Below are positions 50,509 through 62,779 of a stretch of DNA of 64,000 nt, in pieces; the stretch's first letter is position 1; every line of letters starts with the position of its first letter. The position numbers and the translations under genes are program-made. The notes below the pieces were generated by a model. The model saw only the letters and a list, made by a program, of their open reading frames with translations, had not been told where the DNA came from and ran no database searches. The DNA is taken from positions 434,001 through 498,000 of the forward strand of contig JAZGUH010000695.1 of the NCBI GenBank assembly GCA_037893225.1, given 5' to 3'. Source of the stretch: Hippasteria phrygiana (Eukaryota > Echinodermata > Asteroidea > Valvatida > Goniasteridae).

Positions 50509-51897
50509 TAAGCTATCCATACATGTCAAAATTACTGAATTTGGTTGATATTTCATGCAATTATGAATGAGTAAAGCAAGTCATACCCTAGGGAATTTGA
50601 CAGGCATGGAGCAATACATAGAAGGTAATATGCACACAGATGTTGGCCGGAAAGAAAATAAACATTGCGAGGTTTGAATTTTCTCCACAAGTTTTAACTC
50701 TAAGAAGCCGCCGATAATTGCAACATGTAGCGCCAGATCTAAGCTATCCATACATGTCAAAATTACTGAATTTGGTTGATATTTCATGCAATTATGAATG
50801 AGTAAAGCAAGTCATACCCCAGGGAATTTGACGGGCATGGAGCAATAAATAAAAGGTAATCTGCACACAGATGGTGGCCGGGAAGAAAATATACATTGCG
50901 AGGTTTGAATTTTCTCCACAAGTGTTAACTCTAAGAAGCCGCCGATAATTGCAACATGTAGCGCCAGATCTAAGCTATCCATACATGTCAAAATTACTGA
51001 ATTTGGTTGATATTTCATGCAATTATGAATGAGTAAAGCAAGTCATACCCTAGGGAATTTGACATGCATGGAGCAATAAATAGAAGGTAATATGCACACA
51101 GATGTTGGCCGGAAAGAAAATATACATTGCGAGGTTTGAATTTTCTCCACAAGTTTTAACTCTAAGAAGCCGCCGATAATTGCAGCATGTAGCGCCAGAT
51201 CTAAGCTATCCATACATGTCAAAATTACTGTATTTGGTTTATATTTCATGCAATTATGAATGAGTAAAGCAAGTCCATACCCCAGGGAATTTGACAGGCA
51301 TGGAGCAATACATAAAAGGTAATCTGCACACAGATGGTGGCCGGGAAGAAAATATACATTGCGAGGTTTGAATTTTCTCCACAAGTGTTAACTCTAAGAA
51401 GCCGCCGATAATTGCAACATGTAGCGCCAGATCTAAGCTATCCATACATGTCAAAATTACTGAATTTGGTTGATATTTCATGCAATTATGAATGAGTAAA
51501 GCAAGTCCATACCCCAGGGAATTTGACATGCATGGAGCAATAAATAGACGGTAACATGTACACAGATGTTGGCCGGAAAGAAAATAAACATTGCGAGGTT
51601 TGAATTTTCTCCACAAGTTTTAACTCTAAGAAGCCGCCGATAATTGCAACATGTAGCGCCAGATCTAAGCTATCCATACATGTCAAAATTACTGAATTTG
51701 GTTGATATTTCATGTAATTATGAATGAGTAAAGCAAGTCCATACCCCAGGGAATTTGACAGGCATGGAGCAATAAATAAAAGGTAATCTGCACACAGATG
51801 GTGGCCGGGAAGAAAATAAACATTGCGAGGTTTGAATTTTCTCCACAAGTGTTAACTCTAAGAAGCCGCCGATAATTGCAACATGTAGCGCCAGATC
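50509..51897 (+). repeat. HOR copy 13, 6-mer A-B'-C-D-E-F', 1389 bp
   Basis: Starts are A 50509, B' 50740, C 50971, D 51202, E 51434, F' 51666. C has lost its 184T (G at 51153) but keeps 216G, which looks like partial conversion toward N. F' has a private T at 51715. Confidence 0.94.
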
Positions 51898-53518
51898 TAA
51901 GCTATCCATACATGTCAAAATTACTGAATTTGGTTGATATTTCATGCAATTATGAATGAGTAAAGCAAGTCATACCCTAGGGAATTTGACAGGCATGGAG
52001 CAATACATAGAAGGTAATATGCACACAGATGTTGGCCGGAAAGAAAATAAACATTGCGAGGTTTGAATTTTCTCCACAAGTTTTAACTCTAAGAAGCCGC
52101 CGATAATTGCAACATGTAGCGCCAGATCTAAGCTATCCATACATGTCAAAATTACTGAATTTGGTTGATATTTCATGCAATTATGAATGAGTAAAGCAAG
52201 TCATACCCCAGGGAATTTGACGGGCATGGAGCAATAAATAAAAGGTAATCTGCACACAGATGGTGGCCGGGAAGAAAATAAACATTGCGAGGTTTGAATT
52301 TTCTCCACAAGTTTTAACTCTAAGAAGCCGCCGATAATTGCAACATGTAGCGCCAGATCTAAGCTATCCATACATGTCAAAATTACTGAATTTGGTTGAT
52401 ATTTCATGCAATTATGAATGAGTAAAGCAAGTCCATACCCCAGGGAATTTGACATGCATGGAGCAATAAATAGACGGTAACATGTACACAGATGTTGGCC
52501 GGAAAGAAAATAAACATTGCGAGGTTTGAATTTTCTCCACAAGTTTTAACTCTAAGAAGCCGCCGATAATTGCAACATGTAGCGCCAGATCTAAGCTATC
52601 CATACATGTCAAAATTACTGAATTTGGTTGATATTTCATGCAATTATGAATGAGTAAAGCAAGTCCATACCCCAGGGAATTTGACAGGCATGGAGCAATA
52701 AATAAAAGGTAATCTGCACTCAGATGGTGGCCGGGAAGAAAATAAACATTGCGAGGTTTGAATTTTCTCCACAAGTGTTAACTCTAAGAAGCCGCCGATA
52801 ATTGCAACATGTAGCGCCAGATCTAAGCTATCCATACATGTCAAAATTACTGAATTTGGTTGATATTTCATGCAATTATGAATGAGTAAAGCAAGTCATA
52901 CCCTAGGGAATTTGACAGGCATGGAGCAATAAATAGAAGGTAATATGCACACAGATGTTGGCCGGAAAGAAAATAAACATTGCGAGGTTTGAATTTTCTC
53001 CACAAGTTTTAACTCTAAGAAGCCGCCGATAATTGCAACATGTAGCGCCAGATCTAAGCTATCCATACATGTCAAAATTACTGAATTTGGTTGATATTTC
53101 ATGCAATTATGAATGAGTAAAGCAAGTCCATACCCCAGGGAATTTGACAGGCATGGAGCAATAAATAAAAGGTAATCTGCACACAGATGGTGGCCGGGAA
53201 GAAAATAAACATTGCGAGGTTTGAATTTTCTCCACAAGTGTTAATTCTAAGAAGCCGCCGATAATTGCAACATGTAGCGCCAGATCTAAGCTATCCATAC
53301 ATGTCAACATTACTGAATTTGGTTGATATTTCATGCAATTATGAATGAGTAAAGCAAGTCCATATCCCAGGGAATTTGACAGGCATGGAGCAATAAATAA
53401 AAGGTAATCTGCACTCAGATGGTGGCCGGGAAGAAAATAAACATTGCGAGGTTTGAATTTTCTCCACAAGTGTTAACTCTAAGAAGCCGCCGATAATTGC
53501 AACATGTAGCGCCAGATC
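51898..53518 (+). repeat. HOR copy 14, 7-mer A-B-E-F-G-H-I, 1621 bp
   Basis: Starts are A 51898, B 52129, E 52360, F 52592, G 52824, H 53055, I 53287. It is the counterpart of copy 12 at an offset of 3010 bp. Confidence 0.94.
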
Positions 53519-55601
53519 TAAGCTATCCATACATGTCAAAATTACTGAATTTGGTTGATATTTCATGCAATTATGAATGAGTAAAGCAAGTCATACCCTA
53601 GGGAATTTGACAGGCATGGAGCAATACATAGAAGGTAATATGCACACAGATGTTGGCCGGAAAGAAAATAAACATTGCGAGGTTTGAATTTTCTCCACAA
53701 GTTTTAACTCTAAGAAGCCGCCGATAATTGCAACATGTAGCGCCAGATCTAAGCTATCCATACATGTCAAAATTACTGAATTTGGTTGATATTTCATGCA
53801 ATTATGAATGAGTAAAGCAAGTCATACCCCAGGGAATTTGACGGGCATGGAGCAATAAATAAAAGGTAATCTGCACACAGATGGTGGCCGGGAAGAAAAT
53901 ATACATTGCGAGGTTTGAATTTTCTCCACAAGTGTTAACTCTAAGAAGCCGCCGATAATTGCAACATGTAGCGCCAGATCTAAGCTATCCATACATGTCA
54001 AAATTACTGAATTTGGTTGATATTTCATGCAATTATGAATGAGTAAAGCAAGTCATACCCTAGGGAATTTGACATGCATGGAGCAATAAATAGAAGGTAA
54101 TATGCACACAGATGTTGGCCGGAAAGAAAATATACATTGCGAGGTTTGAATTTTCTCCACAAGTTTTAACTCTAAGAAGCCGCCGATAATTGCAACATGT
54201 AGCGCCAGATCTAAGCTATCCATACATGTCAAAATTACTGAATTTGGTTGATATTTCATGCAATTATGAATGAGTAAAGCAAGTCATACCCCAGGGAATT
54301 TGACGGGCATGGAGCAATAAATAAAAGGTAATCTGCACACAGATGGTGGCCGGGAAGAAAATAAACATTGCGAGGTTTGAATTTTCTCCACAAGTTTTAA
54401 CTCTAAGAAGCCGCCGATAATTGCAACATGTAGCGCCAGATCTAAGCTATCCATACATGTCAAAATTACTGAATTTGGTTGATATTTCATGCAATTATGA
54501 ATGAGTAAAGCAAGTCCATACCCCAGGGAATTTGACATGCATGGAGCAATAAATAGACGGTAACATGTACACAGATGTTGGCCGGAAAGAAAATAAACAT
54601 TGCGAGGTTTGAATTTTCTCCACAAGTTTTAACTCTAAGAAGCCGCCGATAATTGCAACATGTAGCGCCAGATCTAAGCTATCCATACATGTCAAAATTA
54701 CTGAATTTGGTTGATATTTCATGCAATTATGAATGAGTAAAGCAAGTCCATACCCCAGGGAATTTGACAGGCATGGAGCAATAAATAAAAGGTAATCTGC
54801 ACTCAGATGGTGGCCGGGAAGAAAATAAACATTGCGAGGTTTGAATTTTCTCCACAAGTGTTAACTCTAAGAAGCCGCCGATAATTGCAACATGTAGCGC
54901 CAGATCTAAGCTATCCATACATGTCAAAATTACTGAATTTGGTTGATATTTCATGCAATTATGAATGAGTAAAGCAAGTCATACCCTAGGGAATTTGACA
55001 GGCATGGAGCAATAAATAGAAGGTAATATGCACACAGATGTTGGCCGGAAAGAAAATAAACATTGCGAGGTTTGAATTTTCTCCACAAGTTTTAACTCTA
55101 AGAAGCCGCCGATAATTGCAACATGTAGCGCCAGATCTAAGCTATCCATACATGTCAAAATTACTGAATTTGGTTGATATTTCATGCAATTATGAATGAG
55201 TAAAGCAAGTCCATACCCCAGGGAATTTGACAGGCATGGAGCAATAAATAAAAGGTAATCTGCACACAGATGGTGGCCGGGAAGAAAATAAACATTGCGA
55301 GGTTTGAATTTTCTCCACAAGTGTTAATTCTAAGAAGCCGCCGATAATTGCAACATGTAGCGCCAGATCTAAGCTATCCATACATGTCAACATTACTGAA
55401 TTTGGTTGATATTTCATGCAATTATGAATGAGTAAAGCAAGTCCATATCCCAGGGAATTTGACAGGCATGGAGCAATAAATAAAAGGTAATCTGCACTCA
55501 GATGGTGGCCGGGAAGAAAATAAACATTGCGAGGTTTGAATTTTCTCCACAAGTGTTAACTCTAAGAAGCCGCCGATAATTGCAACATGTAGCGCCAGAT
55601 C
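53519..55601 (+). repeat. HOR copy 15, rearranged 9-mer A-B'-C-B-E-F-G-H-I, 2083 bp
   Basis: Starts are A 53519, B' 53750, C-like 53981, B 54212, E 54443, F 54675, G 54907, H 55138, I 55370. The C-like unit has 184G and 216A, so it is indistinguishable from type N of the left array. It is followed by a second B rather than D. Five units are 231 bp. This looks like an A-B'-C start joined to the B-E-F-G-H-I tail of a copy 12-like unit. Confidence 0.93.
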
Positions 55602-57222
55602 TAAGCTATCCATACATGTCAAAATTACTGAATTTGGTTGATATTTCATGCAATTATGAATGAGTAAAGCAAGTCATACCCTAGGGAATTTGACAGGCAT
55701 GGAGCAATACATAGAAGGTAATATGCACACAGATGTTGGCCGGAAAGAAAATAAACATTGCGAGGTTTGAATTTTCTCCACAAGTTTTAACTCTAAGAAG
55801 CCGCCGATAATTGCAACATGTAGCGCCAGATCTAAGCTATCCATACATGTCAAAATTACTGAATTTGGTTGATATTTCATGCAATTATGAATGAGTAAAG
55901 CAAGTCATACCCCAGGGAATTTGACGGGCATGGAGCAATAAATAAAAGGTAATCTGCACACAGATGGTGGCCGGGAAGAAAATATACATTGCGAGGTTTG
56001 AATTTTCTCCACAAGTGTTAACTCTAAGAAGCCGCCGATAATTGCAACATGTAGCGCCAGATCTAAGCTATCCATACATGTCAAAATTACTGAATTTGGT
56101 TGATATTTCATGCAATTATGAATGAGTAAAGCAAGTCATACCCTAGGGAATTTGACATGCATGGAGCAATAAATAGAAGGTAATATGCACACAGATGTTG
56201 GCCGGAAAGAAAATATACATTGCGAGGTTTGAATTTTCTCCACAATTTTTTACTCTAAGAAGCCGCCGATAATTGCAGCATGTAGCGCCAGATCTAAGCT
56301 ATCCATACATGTCAAAATTACTGTATTTGGTTTATATTTCATGCAATTATGAATGAGTAAAGCAAGTCCATACCCCAGGGAATTTGACAGGCATGGAGCA
56401 ATACATAAAAGGTAATCTGCACACAGATGGTGGCCGGGAAGAAAATATACATTGCGAGGTTTGAATTTTCTCCACAAGTGTTAACTCTAAGAAGCCGCCG
56501 ATAATTGCAACATGTAGCGCCAGATCTAAGCTATCCATACATGTCAAAATTACTGAATTTTGTTGATATTTCATGCAATTATGAATGAGTAAAGCAAGTC
56601 CATACCCCAGGGAATTTGACATGCATGGAGCAATAAATAGACGGTAACATGTACACAGATGTTGGCCGGAAAGAAAATAAACATTGCGAGGTTTGAATTT
56701 TCTCCACAAGTTTTAACTCTAAGAAGCCGCCGATAATTGCAACATGTAGCGCCAGATCTAAGCTATCCATACATGTCAAAATTACTGAATTTGGTTGATA
56801 TTTCATGCAATTATGAATGAGTAAAGCAAGTCCATACCCCAGGGAATTTGACAGGCATGGAGCAATAAATAAAAGGTAATCTGCACACAGATGGTGGCCG
56901 GGAAGAAAATAAACATTGCGAGGTTTGAATTTTCTCCACAAGTGTTAACTCTAAGAAGCCGCCGATAATTGCAACATGTAGCGCCAGATCTAAGCTATCC
57001 ATACATGTCAACATTACTGAATTTGGTTGATATTTCATGCAATTATGAATGAGTAAAGCAAGTCCATACCCCAGGGAATTTGACAGGCATGGAGCAATAA
57101 ATAAAAGGTAATCTGCACTCAGATGGTGGCCGGGAAGAAAATAAACATTGCGAGGTTTGAATTTTCTCCACAAGTGTTAACTCTAAGAAGCCGCCGATAA
57201 TTGCAACATGTAGCGCCAGATC
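55602..57222 (+). repeat. HOR copy 16, 7-mer A-B'-C-D-E-F'-I', 1621 bp
   Basis: Starts are A 55602, B' 55833, C 56064, D 56295, E 56527, F' 56759, I' 56991. C has an extra substitution at its position 189 (T at 56251), shared with 59493. E has a private T at 56561. F'-I' is otherwise seen only at 28972 and 60001, so this copy keeps the arrangement of the transition block with A-B' in front. Confidence 0.94.
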
Positions 57223-58843
57223 TAAGCTATCCATACATGTCAAAATTACTGAATTTGGTTGATATTTCATGCAATTATGAATGAGTAAAGCAAGTCATAC
57301 CCTAGGGAATTTGACAGGCATGGAGCAATACATAGAAGGTAATATGCACACAGATGTTGGCCGGAAAGAAAATAAACATTGCGAGGTTTGAATTTTCTCC
57401 ACAAGTTTTAACTCTAAGAAGCCGCCGATAATTGCAACATGTAGCGCCAGATCTAAGCTATCCATACATGTCAAAATTACTGAATTTGGTTGATATTTCA
57501 TGCAATTATGAATGAGTAAAGCAAGTCATACCCCAGGGAATTTGACGGGCATGGAGCAATAAATAAAAGGTAATCTGCACACAGATGGTGGCCGGGAAGA
57601 AAATAAACATTGCGAGGTTTGAATTTTCTCCACAAGTTTTAACTCTAAGAAGCCGCCGATAATTGCAACATGTAGCGCCAGATCTAAGCTATCCATACAT
57701 GTCAAAATTACTGAATTTGGTTGATATTTCATGCAATTATGAATGAGTAAAGCAAGTCCATACCCCAGGGAATTTGACATGCATGGAGCAATAAATAGAC
57801 GGTAACATGTACACAGATGTTGGCCGGAAAGAAAATAAACATTGCGAGGTTTGAATTTTCTCCACAAGTTTTAACTCTAAGAAGCCGCCGATAATTGCAA
57901 CATGTAGCGCCAGATCTAAGCTATCCATACATGTCAAAATTACTGAATTTGGTTGATATTTCATGCAATTATGAATGAGTAAAGCAAGTCCATACCCCAG
58001 GGAATTTGACAGGCATGGAGCAATACATAAAAGGTAATCTGCACTCAGATGGTGGCCGGGAAGAAAATAAACATTGCGAGGTTTGAATTTTCTCCACAAG
58101 TGTTAACTCTAAGAAGCCGCCGATAATTGCAACATGTAGCGCCAGATCTAAGCTATCCATACATGTCAAAATTACTGAATTTGGTTGATATTTCATGCAA
58201 TTATGAATGAGTAAAGCAAGTCATACCCTAGGGAATTTGACAGGCATGGAGCAATAAATAGAAGGTAATATGCACACAGATGTTGGCCGGAAAGAAAATA
58301 AACATTGCGAGGTTTGAATTTTCTCCACAAGTTTTAACTCTAAGAAGCCGCCGATAATTGCAACATGTAGCGCCAGATCTAAGCTATCCATACATGTCAA
58401 AATTACTGAATTTGGTTGATATTTCATGCAATTATGAATGAGTAAAGCAAGTCCATACCCCAGGGAATTTGACAGGCATGGAGCAATAAATAAAAGGTAA
58501 TCTGCACACAGATGGTGGCCGGGAAGAAAATAAACATTGCGAGGTTTGAATTTTCTCCACAAGTGTTAATTCTAAGAAGCCGCCGATAATTGCAACATGT
58601 AGCGCCAGATCTAAGCTATCCATACATGTCAACATTACTGAATTTGGTTGATATTTCATGCAATTATGAATGAGTAAAGCAAGTCCATATCCCAGGGAAT
58701 TTGACAGGCATGGAGCAATAAATAAAAGGTAATCTGCACTCAGATGGTGGCCGGGAAGAAAATAAACATTGCGAGGTTTGAATTTTCTCCACAAGTGTTA
58801 ACTCTAAGAAGCCGCCGATAATTGCAACATGTAGCGCCAGATC
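57223..58843 (+). repeat. HOR copy 17, 7-mer A-B-E-F-G-H-I, 1621 bp
   Basis: Starts are A 57223, B 57454, E 57685, F 57917, G 58149, H 58380, I 58612. F has 110C (58026), a D-like or A-like state found in no other F unit. Confidence 0.94.
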
Positions 58844-60464
58844 TAAGCTATCCATACATGTCAAAATTACTGAATTTGGTTGATATTTCATGCAATTATG
58901 AATGAGTAAAGCAAGTCATACCCTAGGGAATTTGACAGGCATGGAGCAATACATAGAAGGTAATATGCACACAGATGTTGGCCGGAAAGAAAATAAACAT
59001 TGCGAGGTTTGAATTTTCTCCACAAGTTTTAACTCTAAGAAGCCGCCGATAATTGCAACATGTAGCGCCAGATCTAAGCTATCCATACATGTCAAAATTA
59101 CTGAATTTGGTTGATATTTCATGCAATTATGAATGAGTAAAGCAAGTCATACCCCAGGGAATTTGACGGGCATGGAGCAATAAATAAAAGGTAATCTGCA
59201 CACAGATGGTGGCCGGGAAGAAAATATACATTGCGAGGTTTGAATTTTCTCCACAAGTGTTAACTCTAAGAAGCCGCCGATAATTGCAACATGTAGCGCC
59301 AGATCTAAGCTATCCATACATGTCAAAATTACTGAATTTGGTTGATATTTCATGCAATTATGAATGAGTAAAGCAAGTCATACCCTAGGGAATTTGACAT
59401 GCATGGAGCAATAAATAGAAGGTAATATGCACACAGATGTTGGCCGGAAAGAAAATATACATTGCGAGGTTTGAATTTTCTCCACAATTTTTTACTCTAA
59501 GAAGCCGCCGATAATTGCAGCATGTAGCGCCAGATCTAAGCTATCCATACATGTCAAAATTACTGTATTTGGTTTATATTTCATGCAATTATGAATGAGT
59601 AAAGCAAGTCCATACCCCAGGGAATTTGACAGGCATGGAGCAATACATAAAAGGTAATCTGCACACAGATGGTGGCCGGGAAGAAAATATACATTGCGAG
59701 GTTTGAATTTTCTCCACAAGTGTTAACTCTAAGAAGCCGCCGATAATTGCAACATGTAGCGCCAGATCTAAGCTATCCATACATGTCAAAATTACTGAAT
59801 TTGGTTGATATTTCATGCAATTATGAATGAGTAAAGCAAGTCCATACCCCAGGGAATTTGACATGCATGGAGCAATAAATAGACGGTAACATGTACACAG
59901 ATGTTGGCCGGAAAGAAAATAAACATTGCGAGGTTTGAATTTTCTCCACAAGTTTTAACTCTAAGAAGCCGCCGATAATTGCAACATGTAGCGCCAGATC
60001 TAAGCTATCCATACATGTCAAAATTACTGAATTTGGTTGATATTTCATGCAATTATGAATGAGTAAAGCAAGTCCATACCCCAGGGAATTTGACAGGCAT
60101 GGAGCAATAAATAAAAGGTAATCTGCACACAGATGGTGGCCGGGAAGAAAATAAACATTGCGAGGTTTGAATTTTCTCCACAAGTGTTAACTCTAAGAAG
60201 CCGCCGATAATTGCAACATGTAGCGCCAGATCTAAGCTATCCATACATGTCAACATTACTGAATTTGGTTGATATTTCATGCAATTATGAATGAGTAAAG
60301 CAAGTCCATACCCCAGGGAATTTGACAGGCATGGAGCAATAAATAAAAGGTAATCTGCACTCAGATGGTGGCCGGGAAGAAAATAAACATTGCGAGGTTT
60401 GAATTTTCTCCACAAGTGTTAACTCTAAGAAGCCGCCGATAATTGCAACATGTAGCGCCAGATC
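58844..60464 (+). repeat. HOR copy 18, 7-mer A-B'-C-D-E-F'-I', 1621 bp
   Basis: Starts are A 58844, B' 59075, C 59306, D 59537, E 59769, F' 60001, I' 60233. It is the duplicate of copy 16 at an offset of 3242 bp, sharing the rare T at position 189 of C (59493) but lacking the E variant at 56561. Confidence 0.94.
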
Positions 60465-62317
60465 TAAGCTATCCATACATGTCAAAATTACTGAATTTGG
60501 TTGATATTTCATGCAATTATGAATGAGTAAAGCAAGTCATACCCCAGGGAATTTGACGGGCATGGAGCAATAAATAAAAGGTAATCTGCACACAGATGGT
60601 GGCCGGGAAGAAAATAAACATTGCGAGGTTTGAATTTTCTCCACAAGTTTTAACTCTAAGAAGCCGCCGATAATTGCAACATGTAGCGCCAGATCTAAGC
60701 TATCCATACATGTCAAAATTACTGAATTTGGTTGATATTTCATGCAATTATGAATGAGTAAAGCAAGTCATACCCTAGGGAATTTGACATGCATGGAGCA
60801 ATAAATAGAAGGTAATATGCACACAGATGTTGGCCGGAAAGAAAATATACATTGCGAGGTTTGAATTTTCTCCACAATTTTTAACTCTAAGAAGCCGCCG
60901 ATAATTGCAGCATGTAGCGCCAGATCTAAGCTATCCATACATGTCAAAATTACTGTATTTGGTTTATATTTCATGCAATTATGAATGAGTAAAGCAAGTC
61001 CATACCCCAGGGAATTTGACAGGCATGGAGCAATACATAAAAGGTAATCTGCACACAGATGGTGGCCGGGAAGAAAATATACATTGCGAGGTTTGAATTT
61101 TCTCCACAAGTGTTAACTCTAAGAAGCCGCCGATAATTGCAACATGTAGCGCCAGATCTAAGCTATCCATACATGTCAAAATTACTGAATTTGGTTGATA
61201 TTTCATGCAATTATGAATGAGTAAAGCAAGTCCATACCCCAGGGAATTTGACATGCATGGAGCAATAAATAGACGGTAACATGTACACAGATGTTGGCCG
61301 GAAAGAAAATAAACATTGCGAGGTTTGAATTTTCTCCACAAGTTTTAACTCTAAGAAGCCGCCGATAATTGCAACATGTAGCGCCAGATCTAAGCTATCC
61401 ATACATGTCAAAATTACTGAATTTGGTTGATATTTCATGCAATTATGAATGAGTAAAGCAAGTCCATACCCCAGGGAATTTGACAGGCATGGAGCAATAA
61501 ATAAAAGGTAATCTGCACTCAGATGGTGGCCGGGAAGAAAATAAACATTGCGAGGTTTGAATTTTCTCCACAAGTGTTAACTCTAAGAAGCCGCCGATAA
61601 TTGCAACATGTAGCGCCAGATCTAAGCTATCCATACATGTCAAAATTACTGAATTTGGTTGATATTTCATGCAATTATGAATGAGTAAAGCAAGTCATAC
61701 CCTAGGGAATTTGACAGGCATGGAGCAATAAATAGAAGGTAATATGCACACAGATGTTGGCCGGAAAGAAAATAAACATTGCGAGGTTTGAATTTTCTCC
61801 ACAAGTTTTAACTCTAAGAAGCCGCCGATAATTGCAACATGTAGCGCCAGATCTAAGCTATCCATACATGTCAAAATTACTGAATTTGGTTGATATTTCA
61901 TGCAATTATGAATGAGTAAAGCAAGTCCATACCCCAGGGAATTTGACAGGCATGGAGCAATAAATAAAAGGTAATCTGCACACAGATGGTGGCCGGGAAG
62001 AAAATAAACATTGCGAGGTTTGAATTTTCTCCACAAGTGTTAATTCTAAGAAGCCGCCGATAATTGCAACATGTAGCGCCAGATCTAAGCTATCCATACA
62101 TGTCAACATTACTGAATTTGGTTGATATTTCATGCAATTATGAATGAGTAAAGCAAGTCCATATCCCAGGGAATTTGACAGGCATGGAGCAATAAATAAA
62201 AGGTAATCTGCACTCAGATGGTGGCCGGGAAGAAAATAAACATTGCGAGGTTTGAATTTTCTCCACAAGTGTTAACTCTAAGAAGCCGCCGATAATTGCA
62301 ACATGTAGCGCCAGATC
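60465..62317 (+). repeat. HOR copy 19, 8-mer B-C-D-E-F-G-H-I, 1853 bp
   Basis: Starts are B 60465, C 60696, D 60927, E 61159, F 61391, G 61623, H 61854, I 62086. It is a canonical copy without its A unit: I' of the preceding copy is followed directly by B. The C here has the ordinary 189A. Confidence 0.95.
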
Positions 62318-62779
62318 TAAGCTATCCATACATGTCAAAATTACTGAATTTGGTTGATATTTCATGCAATTATGAATGAGTAAAGCAAGTCATACCCTAG
62401 GGAATTTGACAGGCATGGAGCAATACATAGAAGGTAATATGCACACAGATGTTGGCCGGAAAGAAAATAAACATTGCGAGGTTTGAATTTTCTCCACAAG
62501 TTTTAACTCTAAGAAGCCGCCGATAATTGCAACATGTAGCGCCAGATCTAAGCTATCCATACATGTCAAAATTACTGAATTTGGTTGATATTTCATGCAA
62601 TTATGAATGAGTAAAGCAAGTCATACCCCAGGGAATTTGACGGGCATGGAGCAATAAATAAAAGGTAATCTGCACACAGATGGTGGCCGGGAAGAAAATA
62701 AACATTGCGAGGTTTGAATTTTCTCCACAAGTTTTAACTCTAAGAAGCCGCCGATAATTGCAACATGTAGCGCCAGATC
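62318..62779 (+). repeat. HOR copy 20, only A-B present
   Basis: Starts are A 62318 and B 62549. The next unit is not C or E but a J-type monomer, so the 9-monomer order ends here within this window. Confidence 0.93.

Larger units (their letters stand above)
47499..53518 (+). repeat. Tandem duplication of a 13-mer, 3010 bp
   Basis: Copies 11 and 12 (47499-50508) and copies 13 and 14 (50509-53518) have the same order A-B'-C-D-E-F'-A-B-E-F-G-H-I. The two differences I detected are at 48143 versus 51153 (C unit, position 184) and at 51715. A third round begins at 53519 but departs after B'-C. Confidence 0.9.
54212..60464 (+). repeat. Tandem duplication with 14-monomer offset (3242 bp)
   Basis: The 13-unit run B-E-F-G-H-I-A-B'-C-D-E-F'-I' at 54212-57222 recurs at 57454-60464, with a single A unit (57223) between them. 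Both copies share the rare 189T in C (56251 and 59493). The differences I detected are 110C in F of the second copy (58026) and T at 56561 in E of the first. Confidence 0.9.
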
